Positions 9,601 through 14,666 of a stretch of DNA of 21,154 nt are shown in pieces. The stretch is from positions 1 to 21,154 of the forward strand of contig JASANC010002827.1 of NCBI GenBank assembly GCA_030248135.1, in the 5' to 3' direction. The position numbers and the translations under genes were made by a program. Position 1 is the stretch's first letter; each line of letters starts with the position of its first letter. Source of the stretch: Theristus sp. LFF4_11. Taxonomy: Eukaryota > Nematoda > Chromadorea > Monhysterida > Xyalidae. Under the pieces are notes generated by a model. The model had not been told where the DNA came from. It ran no database searches and worked only from the letters and a program-made list of their open reading frames with translations.

Positions 9601-10822
9601 AAAACAGTGGAAAACAATGCGAAAACTCATTTTCATGCGCTGTGATTTTCAAAAAAACAAAACAAATCCAAACAGTCAATTTCACCGGCAGGCGTTGGCG
9701 CGACCGAACGTCTGGGTGGTCACGGCAGAGCAGGCGATTGCGTGGATGAAGCAGCCAGCGCCCGTCCATCGGCTGCACAGTTTCGCGCCGTGGAAATGCC
9801 CGCAGCGCACCGACGGGGAGCGGCCGTGTTTTGTGAGTGGGCTTTTAGTCGAGGCGGAATACTGATTGGCTGTGGAATGCTCTGGCCGTAAAGGCCCATT
9901 TATACTTGACGTATGCAGACGTTCGTCGATGCACGTCAGGTATGAACGGTAGCATGCAATAACACGAGACGTGACGTGATGACGTGCCGTATACGAATAC
10001 GGGTGTATGAACGGCAGTATGCAATAACACGGGACCTAAAGTGACGTGACGTGACGTGTCGTATACGCATACGTCAGGTATAAACGGGCCTTGAGTGGCT
10101 GGTGCCGTGAGGCCTGCAGAGCTGTGTGGTGCAACTGCATGAACGCCCATTTAGCCGTCCGTATTTTATGCCGCACGGCGCATTGTGACAGCTTGTAGTA
10201 AACTTTACAAGAATGACACAACTGTGAACCGCTTTGAGCAATGTTTCATCACAAGGCCCATTCATGCACGCGCACCGCTGAAGCGCGTTGACGCGCGCTA
10301 ACATGAACGTGCGTATGAATGTGCGTATGTTCTAAAACTGAGGCGCGCTGAAGCTGCGCTGTTTTTTTGCTCCATGAATGTGTAGCGAAGTGACGCGGCG
10401 CTGAAGCGCTTCAACCTCCATGAATGGCGCTTTAGCAGTGCTTCAACCTCCATGAATGGCGCTTCAGCAGCGCTTCAACCTCCATGAATGGCGCTTTAGC
10501 AGCGCTTCAACCTCCATGAATGGCGCTTTAGCAGCGCTTCAACCTCCATGAATGGCGCTTCAACCTCCATGAATGGCGCTTTAGCAGCGCTTCAACCTCC
10601 ATGAATGGCGCTTTAGCAGCGCTTCAACCTCCATGAATGGCGCTTTAGCCGTGACTTGATTTCCGTTGCACGCAGTTCGGTCGCGAGTGTCGCTACCAAA
10701 CGGAGCTGCCCGGTGCCGAGCGGCAATTCAAGACGTGCACCGTCTGTCCGCCCAATTATCCGTGGCTGCACGACCCCACCGGCGATCACTACGACACACC
10801 GAAACGGCTGAAGACAAACTGA
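294..10822 (+). CDS. Multi-EB-module protein with C-terminal chitin-deacetylase-like (NodB) domain, 30 exons, 5' partial
   Basis: Seen: 30 exons joined by GT-AG introns (one GC-AG) give an open frame of 4850 nt ending in TGA at 10820-10822, about 1615 residues. The order is a Ser/Thr-rich region, EB modules 1-2, a Cys-free spacer, EB modules 3-21, a NodB-like domain (exons from 7427 to 9832) and a Cys-rich tail. Family knowledge: EB modules are small disulfide-rich extracellular domains of nematode proteins. NodB-fold deacetylases act on chitin, and animal versions usually also carry chitin-binding or other extracellular modules. It recalls C. elegans LGX-1 and F48E3.8 (from memory, unchecked). 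Inference: a secreted chitin-matrix protein of cuticle, pharynx or eggshell. The metal and acid motifs are partly lost (see exon entries), so activity is doubtful. No signal peptide is visible because the start is probably upstream. Confidence 0.85.
807..947 (+). CDS. Exon: EB-like module 1
   Basis: Phase 1-1 exon. Six cysteines in the spacing shared by the whole array: C-x6-C-x5-C-x4-C-x-C-x11-C, with the core CTGGSVC and CRCPP. Acceptor ttttgtag, donor G|gtattc. Confidence 0.8.
948..1315 (+). other. Intron, 368 bp, nothing else seen
   Basis: AT-rich spacer between EB modules 1 and 2. Open frames cross it on both strands, but none encodes a cysteine module or any domain I recognise. Confidence 0.6.
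1316..1447 (+). CDS. Exon: EB-like module 2
   Basis: Phase 1-1 exon with six cysteines and the core CIGGSAC and CTCPP. Acceptor aatttcag, donor G|gttagt. The following intron is only 70 bp. Confidence 0.8.
1518..1972 (+). CDS. Exon: Cys-free spacer with RAKR site, then first half of EB-like module 3
   Basis: About 140 residues without cysteine, enriched in Asn, Thr, Ala and Leu, followed by the first two cysteines of module 3 (PCAAPYQRCQ). A basic patch with TTKRR and then RAKR|D (1724-1735 encodes RAKR) matches the proprotein-convertase consensus R-x-K/R-R. Entry is in phase 1 after an A-rich, pyrimidine-poor acceptor (aaaaag at 1512-1517). Exit is in phase 0 in the middle of a module (CAG|gttggc), unlike its neighbours. 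The spacer resembles nothing I know. Confidence 0.7.
1973..2123 (+). repeat. Intron made largely of a hairpin element (arms about 1998-2031 and 2054-2084)
   Basis: The arm GCGGCATTCATGAAGCG returns inverted as CTTCATGAATGCCG at 2070-2083, and tatttagtgacgc returns as gcgtcactaaatga. The hairpin fills more than half of a 151-bp phase 0 intron that interrupts EB module 3. The arms resemble the CCATTCATG ends of the larger repeat at 10248-10650. Confidence 0.7.
2124..2214 (+). CDS. Exon: second half of EB-like module 3
   Basis: Enters in phase 0 (ccaaccag|GGC) and supplies GNGVC, CQCPPG and the last Cys, completing the six-Cys module begun at about 1943. Leaves in phase 1, which restores the array phase. 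Confidence 0.8.
2290..2421 (+). CDS. Exon: EB-like module 4
   Basis: Phase 1-1 with six cysteines (CSGGSIC, CVCPRG). A second possible donor 4 bases downstream (G|gtgaaa) would break the phase, so the donor at 2421 is preferred. Confidence 0.8.
2514..2664. mobile_element. TA-flanked MITE (Tc1/mariner or pogo type), 151 bp
   Basis: The left end CAGTCAAACTCTAAATTATAG and the right end (inverted) CAGTTGAACTCAAAATTATAG match closely, and the repeat runs on through GGGAATCA and into a shared gattggtt/gattcgtt block. TA lies on both sides (2512-2513 and 2665-2666). It sits in the intron after EB module 4 and has no coding capacity. Confidence 0.75.
2669..2951. mobile_element. Mariner-like foldback MITE, 283 bp
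   Basis: The ends are CAGTGTGAGTCAAAAAAAAGG and, inverted, CAGGGTGAACCAAAAAAAAGG. The arms pair for about 110 bp, including the block around ctcactggcgtgtgctgagg and its inverse near 2894-2915. TA flanks it at 2667-2668 and 2952-2953. The loop at about 2780-2845 does not pair. It directly abuts the previous element. Confidence 0.85.
2985..3116 (+). CDS. Exon: EB-like module 5
   Basis: Phase 1-1. Seven cysteines, because the second position is a CC pair (ELCCAQ). Its acceptor, with the pyrimidine tract ctatttttttag, begins about 30 bp past the MITE end. Confidence 0.8.
3198..3332 (+). CDS. Exon: EB-like module 6
   Basis: Phase 1-1, six cysteines (CLGGSFC, CLCPTG). The last loop is lengthened by a Thr run before the final Cys. 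Confidence 0.8.
3395..3526 (+). CDS. Exon: EB-like module 7
   Basis: Phase 1-1, six cysteines (CLGRSIC, CTCPSG). The usual GGS is GRS here. The donor G|gtacat is preferred because it keeps phase. Confidence 0.8.
3610..3747 (+). CDS. Exon: EB-like module 8
   Basis: Phase 1-1, six cysteines (CAGGSRC, CQCAIN). The Pro after the fifth Cys is replaced by Ala. A short Asn/Gln-rich linker follows. Confidence 0.8.
3819..3950 (+). CDS. Exon: EB-like module 9
   Basis: Phase 1-1, six cysteines (CIGGSSC, CVCPPN). Left with a split T|AC codon, one of the few joins in the array not split after G. Confidence 0.8.
4026..4166 (+). CDS. Exon: EB-like module 10
   Basis: Phase 1-1, six cysteines. The first loop is longer than in its neighbours (GALGAQ before the second Cys), and the core CSGGSFC is intact. 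Confidence 0.8.
4280..4426 (+). CDS. Exon: EB-like module 11
   Basis: Phase 1-1, six cysteines (CGGGSTC, CVCPTN), followed by an acidic Gln/Asp linker. Acceptor cactgcag, donor G|gtgatt. Confidence 0.8.
4524..4661 (+). CDS. Exon: EB-like module 12 (3' boundary uncertain)
   Basis: Acceptor tgtttgcag, six cysteines (CTGGSHC, CVCPQG). No good donor follows. A|gttcgt at 4661/4662 keeps phase 1, and T|gtcgat near 4711 would also keep phase and add about 16 residues. The frame stays open to a TGA at 4730. Confidence 0.7.
4786..4992 (+). CDS. Exon: EB-like module 13 plus Thr-rich linker
   Basis: Phase 1-1. Eight cysteines, two more than the neighbouring modules, in an expanded first half (ACDVYC, AVCALQC). 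The module is followed by a run of seven Thr and a Pro/Arg patch, a likely extended or O-glycosylated hinge. Confidence 0.8.
5087..5183 (+). CDS. Exon: first part of EB-like module 14
   Basis: Enters in phase 1 with cysteines 1-5 (CYGGSSC, CTCPPG). Leaves in phase 2 through a consensus donor CA|gtaagt, splitting the module in its last loop. Confidence 0.8.
5265..5323 (+). CDS. Exon: end of EB-like module 14 and linker
   Basis: 59-nt exon entered in phase 2 after ccacag. It supplies the last Cys (SRTC) and a short linker, then leaves in phase 1. The 81-bp intron before it is almost pure A/T. Confidence 0.75.
5387..5524 (+). CDS. Exon: EB-like module 15 plus Gly-rich linker
   Basis: Phase 1-1, six cysteines (CTGNSRC, CLCPVN), followed by a Gly-rich stretch. 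GGS is GNS here. Confidence 0.8.
5632..5778 (+). CDS. Exon: EB-like module 16
   Basis: Phase 1-1, six cysteines (CEGGAGC, CVCGLA). The Pro after the fifth Cys is replaced by Gly. Donor G|gtgcgt. Confidence 0.8.
5910..6038 (+). CDS. Exon: EB-like module 17
   Basis: Phase 1-1, six cysteines (CGHNSQC, CVCLPG). The GGS signature is lost but the Cys spacing is kept. Confidence 0.8.
6150..6296 (+). CDS. Exon: EB-like module 18
   Basis: Phase 1-1, six cysteines (CVSNAEC, CYCRIG). It has diverged from the CP and GGS signatures, and an acidic Gly/Ser linker follows. Confidence 0.8.
6375..6503 (+). CDS. Exon: EB-like module 19
   Basis: Phase 1-1, six cysteines (CADVAVC, CVCPSG). Acceptor gtatctag, donor G|gtgatt. 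Confidence 0.8.
6644..6775 (+). CDS. Exon: EB-like module 20
   Basis: Phase 1-1, six cysteines (CYGGSYC, CSCPFG). The intron after it begins gtgcgagc and contains a GTT-rich tract at 6789-6809. Confidence 0.8.
6984..7097 (+). CDS. Exon: EB-like module 21, last of the array
   Basis: Shortest array exon. Six cysteines (CGGGAQC, CQCATG) end only one codon before the donor A|gtatca. It leaves in phase 1 and joins the catalytic-domain exon at 7427. Confidence 0.75.
7131..7366. mobile_element. MITE family A, copy 1 (terminal repeats 7142-7354)
   Basis: The ends TTCAAACGTGTCC and GGACACGTTTGAA are perfect inverses. Just inside each, ATGACGTCAT occurs (7162-7171 and 7324-7333). The element lies in the 329-bp intron between the EB array and the deacetylase domain. 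A copy of about 90% identity by eye, in the same orientation, lies at 14690-14919. The similarity runs a few bases past the inverted repeats, so the true ends may be slightly wider. Short open frames inside it are by-products. Confidence 0.85.
7427..7763 (+). CDS. Exon: start of NodB / chitin-deacetylase-like domain (motif 1, start of motif 2)
   Basis: Entered in phase 1 after cacacag. A preceding cag at 7406 would give an in-frame TGA, so it is excluded. It encodes a short Cys pair region and then VVTFDD (TFDD at 7570-7581), the metal-binding and base motif of NodB deacetylases. Next come NGCPIRGTFFVSHEWNNY and the start of motif 2 in GHEIGVNSIT. The usual first His of HSxxH is Asn here. It leaves in phase 2 (AC|gtgtgt). 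Confidence 0.85.
7764..8316 (+). other. Intron, 553 bp
   Basis: Mostly AT-rich. Near its 3' end a short inverted pair (cacagacagata near 8231, agtctgtctgtgtc near 8301) flanks the true acceptor. A competing cag at 8231 would not continue the domain. No gene is seen. Confidence 0.6.
8317..8481 (+). CDS. Exon: NodB domain, motifs 2 and 3
   Basis: Joining to the previous exon gives NSITHEDL, so the second metal His is kept. WSQEMNGMR follows, then GVRAPRLAVGGDNQFQMM. Motif 3 in animal deacetylases normally reads RAPY; here it is RAPR (8429-8440). Donor CG|gttggt in phase 2. Confidence 0.85.
8663..8873 (+). CDS. Exon: NodB domain, middle part (motif 4 region)
   Basis: Begins ERFVYDNSM, the counterpart of the YDSSM motif. 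It continues with a Cys pair (CDVPPC), GLWELPINQFYG and KHKRAAM. Phase 2 in, phase 0 out (ATG|gtgaat), chosen because the next exon then continues the alignment. Confidence 0.8.
8874..9366 (+). other. Intron, 493 bp, holding a minus-strand SINE
   Basis: Contains the tRNA-derived element at 9108-9302. The 8874-9107 part contains a possible cryptic exon (about 8991-9050) that does not match the domain and is not used in this model. Confidence 0.6.
9108..9302 (-). mobile_element. tRNA-derived SINE, about 195 bp, minus strand
   Basis: Read on the minus strand it begins with a tRNA-like head: box A-like TGGCCTGGTCTGG (9283-9295) and box B-like GGGGATCGAGCCCC (9236-9249). It ends in a CCAA-rich tail (complement of 9110-9126). 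The body shares the motif acttaatgaca with the SINE at 13295-13644. The head does not fold as a clean tRNA. Ends are approximate and I saw no convincing target-site duplication. Confidence 0.65.
9367..9546 (+). CDS. Exon: NodB domain, motif 5 region
   Basis: Sixty codons in phase 0, VRGAM through LRLFLEE. NRAPFVLTLNADFM is where the catalytic-acid His of motif 5 is usual (as in FHAAW); the residue here is Asn (9478-9480). An in-frame TGA at 9550 means the exon must end before it. The only join that continues the domain is GAG|gcatga, a GC donor. Confidence 0.8.
9692..9832 (+). CDS. Exon: end of NodB domain and start of Cys-rich tail
   Basis: Begins ALARPNVWVVTAEQ, the conserved last strand and helix (V-T-x-Q-x-I-x-W-M), then WKCPQR and RPCF. 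Phase 0 in and out, donor TTT|gtgagt. Confidence 0.85.
9892..10091. mobile_element. TWA-flanked MITE family B, copy 1, 200 bp
   Basis: The left end AGGCCCATTTATACTTGACG and the inverted right end AGGCCCGTTTATACCTGACG match. The flanks are TAA (9889-9891) and TGA (10092-10094), suggesting PIF/Harbinger-type insertion. Inside, a unit of about 65 bp starting tatgaacgg is repeated twice (9941 and 10006), rich in gtgacgtgacgt. Confidence 0.7.
10248..10650. repeat. Repeat element with a 32-bp minisatellite (8 units, 10409-10650)
   Basis: The phrase cttcaacctccatgaatggc starts at 10409, 10441, 10473, 10505, 10537, 10558, 10590 and 10622. The spacing is 32 bp except for one 21-bp unit. Units are nearly identical and contain an AGCGCT-type palindrome. 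The left end (aaggcccattcatg at about 10248) is roughly inverse to the right end (catgaatggcgcttt), so this may be a MITE with an expanded core. It ends about 27 bp before the last coding exon. Confidence 0.85.
10676..10822 (+). CDS. Last exon: Cys-rich C-terminal tail
   Basis: Phase 0 after gcacgcag. It encodes FGRECRYQT, KTCTVCPPNYPW and HDPTGDHYDT, then TGA at 10820-10822. Together with CP and CF of the previous exon it forms a compact Cys-rich end after the deacetylase fold. Confidence 0.85.
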   Translation, partial: FGRECRYQTELPGAERQFKTCTVCPPNYPWLHDPTGDHYDTPKRLKTN

Positions 10823-13136
10823 ACTGCTCTTGTGCTGATTCGTCTGTAAATTACTGTTAGTTAAAGTAGTCTGTCCGTAAGCATTGGTCAGTTTTTTGCC
10901 TGTTTTCACCACCATTGTTGCCCATTTGATCATTATGCCAAAGCATGACTTTTTTGTACACCGCTTTTACATAACTTATAACATCGTTATTACGCATATA
11001 TGCGTGGCCACAAGCCAACCCAAGCACGTAACTTTTTTGTTTATGTTTGCAAGTTTCAATTTCATATTCCTGTTATGTTCTAAACAACCTGAGTACCGAA
11101 TGTAGTGATTATATTGAATTGTATTTTCACAATTTGTTTCGGACATCAACTCATGCATCTTTTTGTGAATTCCAAGCCCATCTACAGACACACCGTTGGT
11201 TTGCAGTAACATAACTTTTTTATTTTGTCAATTCCACAAGCGCTATATTCAAAATCTACATGGTACATAACAACAAGAAGTGTGCTGTAGTAAGTGCGTC
11301 AACCGGAACAGAAAATGCAAATTAAAGAGACACCTAAAAAATCTCTGACATTACATTTGAAAAAAAAAAATTCATCCAAAACAGAATGAAAAAAAAAACC
11401 ACCGACAAGACAACACAGAGCAAAGGCAAAAAGAGAAAGTATAATCCGTGCATAACATCACAATCAATGCTCCAACAAAAAAAAATCATCAATTTCTCTA
11501 CAACTGCACGTAAAATGTCTTCTTTTGCTGCACATTTGCAAAATTATTTTTAAGTTCGTATTCGTTCTGGATAGTCCTCTCGAACACACCAACAGAAAAG
11601 ACGAAGAAATATTAGCGGATTAAAAGCAATTCAATAAGAGCATAAATAATCTATCTGGCAAAGATAATCTGGCATTTTGAAGCAACGAGCAGTAGAACTT
11701 CACTCAGAAAGCTTTTCACCGTGAAATCCGACCTGCAAACCCGCAGCGAACTGAGTAGAAACGCCGACATTAAATACAATAAAGCAGCAACGTTTGTTTC
11801 AAAACACAATTCAGAACAAAAATTTTTTTTCAACCAATTCAGTGCGGCGTGATGAATGGAGTGGGCTAACAACACTGATTTTTTTTAAATTTACAGACAC
11901 ATGGCATCGTATAAATTCTATGTCCACAAACCACACAAGCACAGAATAACCAAAAACTGTTTGTGTCTAAACTCGTGCGTATCACAAGACAAGAACAACA
12001 GACCCTATCGCAAACCTGACACAAGAAAGCGAGCAAGCAAGAAAATTAGCATGAGAATGAACAAGTGAAACAAGCTTCTTTTAGCCGTTCCTGCAAAGCT
12101 TTCAAAATAATAATAAATAAGTTCAGTTAAGCAGTGACTTGATCGAAACTCTCATATTTTCATAAAAAAGTACTGAAATATTGTATGGTCCCGAGAACAA
12201 CAAAAATACACATCTGCTGTAAAGTGCACAAAAAGCCGAAAGTCTTGTTAACGTCTCACACGTGAAAGATAAAGATAAGTGTTAGAAAAAAAACTCTGGT
12301 CATAAAACTAGACAATGCCCGAACAGGAAACAAACGACAAACCCATACACGATCGTGTATATCGCAAATGTTCACGAATATTGGTGCGACACACAATGAA
12401 TCACTGTAATTGTGCATTGATTTGATTGGTCATCTCATCATGCAAATGTACATTCATAACAGCACTGCATCGTAGAACACCATTGTTGCATTTGACTGAT
12501 TCGATCAAATTTTAAAACTTTAATTTAAAAAACCTAATACTGGTGCCAGCGAACAGAGAGAGCAAATGTGCAACCACCCAGACACACAGGGAAACTGCGA
12601 AAAAATAGAAACAATCCGTGTTTTGTTCAACTTCTGATGCAAGTTTTAAGAAAATGGCCGCAATAAATAATGGTGATCTCAATTCTGCTGTTCAGTTTTT
12701 TTTCAATGCAACTAGGAAGAGATACATAACAACGACTATAATAAGAACCAATTCAATCACCGCCATCAACATTGAACTGAACACACACAACACAAGAGTC
12801 AACTGCTGCGTTTATACAGCCAATCAGCAATAAGCCAAGCCTGTCAGCTTCAGTGAACAGATCAACAGCAGCAACGTTTCATTCAGCTTGAGATTCAGTC
12901 TAAACACCCCCAGGCCACCACCACGCAAATGTACAGAACACAACTGACTAATGAAATGTAAGTAATCGTTTGAATTTGACTCGATTAGCTTAACTTGATT
13001 GAAAAAATGCATCTGAGTCACAGTTATTTTCTCAACACCTACACGAAGAAGATAAAAACAAAAATCGGCAAGAACGCAAGTGCTACTGTGCACGTCAGGT
13101 TCACATGATCGGTCAGATAAAACAAAAAATAAAATA
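10823..13136. other. Intergenic AT-rich region between convergent genes, no gene seen
   Basis: The 3' flank of the deacetylase-like gene. There is no open frame with recognisable protein features. Possible poly(A) signals are ATTAAA at 11321-11326 and AATAAA at 11778-11783 and 12112-12117, none near the stop codon. A 16-bp perfect palindrome atacacgatcgtgtat lies near 12346-12361. Confidence 0.6.
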
Positions 13137-13819
13137 CAGGGTGATAAAAAAACATCAATAGGAAAAAACGGCTGGAATCAGTACTGAAGCAACCCCTTGA
13201 GCTGAAACTTACAGCTGTGGATGAAATGTAGTTGCCATTTGTTGTGCTAAAATTGCAGCTAAAACGGTCAACGTTGTTAGCCACAGCCAATGCCGGCTGA
13301 GTGGCCGAGTGGATAGCACTTGGGACTTCCAATCGGAAGGCCCGGGTTCGAATCCGCTCGTGACCACTCGGCTGCCCCGGGTTGCGTGGGGCTTAATGGT
13401 TCGGCAGCATAAACGTCGGCTTTCTTGATTCACAAGATTGCTGCTCGGCGGTGGCGAGGAACTTAATGACATCGCGCCCATACATACCAGCGCAGCTTGC
13501 CCAACGCCCACTTCTATACCAGAAAAAAACTGCTTCCAACGTCGCAGCCCATGTGGTGGACAATAAAAAAATTGCGACACTGCCTTTCCCCAAGGGCGTT
13601 GGGTAAGGATAAAAAGGGGGCAACAAAACAACAAAACAACAACAACAGCCACTGCCAATTTTGCAAGCTTCTGCAAAAAATAACATAGCGTTGACCGTTT
13701 CAGCTGAAATATTAACAGAACAAATGGCAACCATATTTCTTTCACGGCTGCAAGTTTCAGCTCCCGGAGGTTTTCTGAATATCAGCCGTTCTCCCTATTG
13801 AAGTTTTTTGACCACCCTG
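13137..13819. mobile_element. Mariner-like foldback MITE interrupted by a SINE
   Basis: The left end CAGGGTGATAAAAAAACATC and the inverted right end CAGGGTGGTCAAAAAACTTC match, with TA on both sides (13135-13136 and 13820-13821). The arms go on pairing (caatagg-aacggctg, gctgaaactt, gttgccatttgtt, acggtcaacg) up to about 13275 and from about 13691. The middle is occupied by the SINE at 13295-13644. Without it the element would be about 320 bp. The CAGGGTG end is shared with the element at 2669-2951. Confidence 0.85.
13295..13644 (+). mobile_element. tRNA-derived SINE, 350 bp, with 12-bp target-site duplication
   Basis: The head carries box A TGGCCGAGTGG (13302-13312) and box B GGTTCGAATCC (13345-13355) of a pol III promoter, with a tRNA-like anticodon arm whose stem is mismatched. 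The body is unrelated to tRNA and the tail is (A)CAACAAAAC-rich. The flanks ACAGCCAATGCC (13283-13294) and ACAGCCACTGCC (13645-13656) differ by one base, marking a target-primed insertion. Confidence 0.85.
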
Positions 13820-14020
13820 TAGTTACTGATTGCAAAGTTGTTGCCTTTACCACAGCCCACAAGACATCTGATTGCTCGTGCGTCGCCGAATTGACCATAC
13901 GAGGCTGTAAAAAACTGTTGTGGTTGCATCAACAAACTTTAAAAAATCGAAATTCACAAAAGCAAACGAGACTTTCTTTCAGTACCGCTCTATTTTCCGA
14001 CAAAGAACTGCACGCGCTAA

Positions 14021-14143
14021 AGGCCCGTTCATACTGACGTATGCGTATACGGCACGGCACGTCACTTTGGGTCCCGTGTTATTGCATACTGCCGTTCACG
14101 GAGCCTTTGACGTACGTCAGCAAACGTCAGTATGAACGAACCT
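14021..14143. mobile_element. TAA-flanked MITE family B, copy 2, 123 bp
   Basis: AGGCCCGTTCATACTGACG at the left and (inverted) AGGTTCGTTCATACTGACG at the right, flanked by perfect TAA repeats (14018-14020, 14144-14146). It shares the internal gtcccgtgttattgcatactgccgt block, in inverse orientation, with copy 1 at 9892-10091. It lies just past the stop codon of the synthase gene, possibly in its 3' UTR. Confidence 0.75.
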
Positions 14144-14205
14144 TAACCGGTGAACCGTTCTAGAAGTAAAGCTAATGACGTAACAAACCAAGTAACAAAC
14201 ACCGG

Positions 14206-14666
14206 TCAAATGTGGCGCAATAGGGCAGCATTGTTCGCAGCGGCCGTTGTCCCGCCGCTGCCAGTGCGCGTCAGATCGTTGCTATTGGTGGTGTCCGTGG
14301 CCACGATTCGGCGGTGCACCTCGCGCTCATCATCGAACTCAAACTCCTCGAGCGTCTCACGTGCTCTGCGTTTCCTGTTCCAACAGCGTGCCGCCGCATG
14401 CCTCGGCTGCTGTGCCCAGCGCTTGTTCAGTCGCTCAACGGTCACGATGGCACAATGCGGCCATGGTAGCGGCCAGCTGATCTCATTCGGCAACGGTCCA
14501 TCTGGCACGTCGTTCTCGAGCCACCAGCACACGTAGTACCACCAGAGGTGCCGCAGTGGCATGTGCGCGCGCTTGCGGTGCGCTGATTCGAAGATGGTGT
14601 GGTACGCGTGGAAGATGTGCGACGCGAGCCAGTAGGCGATCAGCACGTCGATCGTGTAGTGACCGC
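14206..14666 (-). CDS. sms: Synthase exon 4: second catalytic motif and cytosolic tail
   Basis: Acceptor ctgcag at 14672-14667, phase 1. It encodes GHYTIDVLIAYW, HAYHTIFE and the family tail WWYYVCWW...ISWPLPWP. About 75 more residues follow: basic (RKRRAR), then acidic (LEEFEFDDERE), then Thr/Asn/Gly-rich, ending in TGA (14208-14206). The low-complexity end is unlikely to be conserved. Confidence 0.88.

Noticed and set aside
10409..10650. CRISPR array
   Set aside because: The repeat is a continuous 32-bp tandem with no unique spacers, in an animal intron.
13295..13367. tRNA-Gly-like gene (TCC in the loop position)
   Set aside because: Two mismatches in the anticodon stem and no proper acceptor pairing at the 3' side. 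It is the head of a 350-bp SINE.
13209..13745. Minus-strand open frame of 178 codons
   Set aside because: It runs straight through a SINE and the arms of a foldback element, so it is open by chance.
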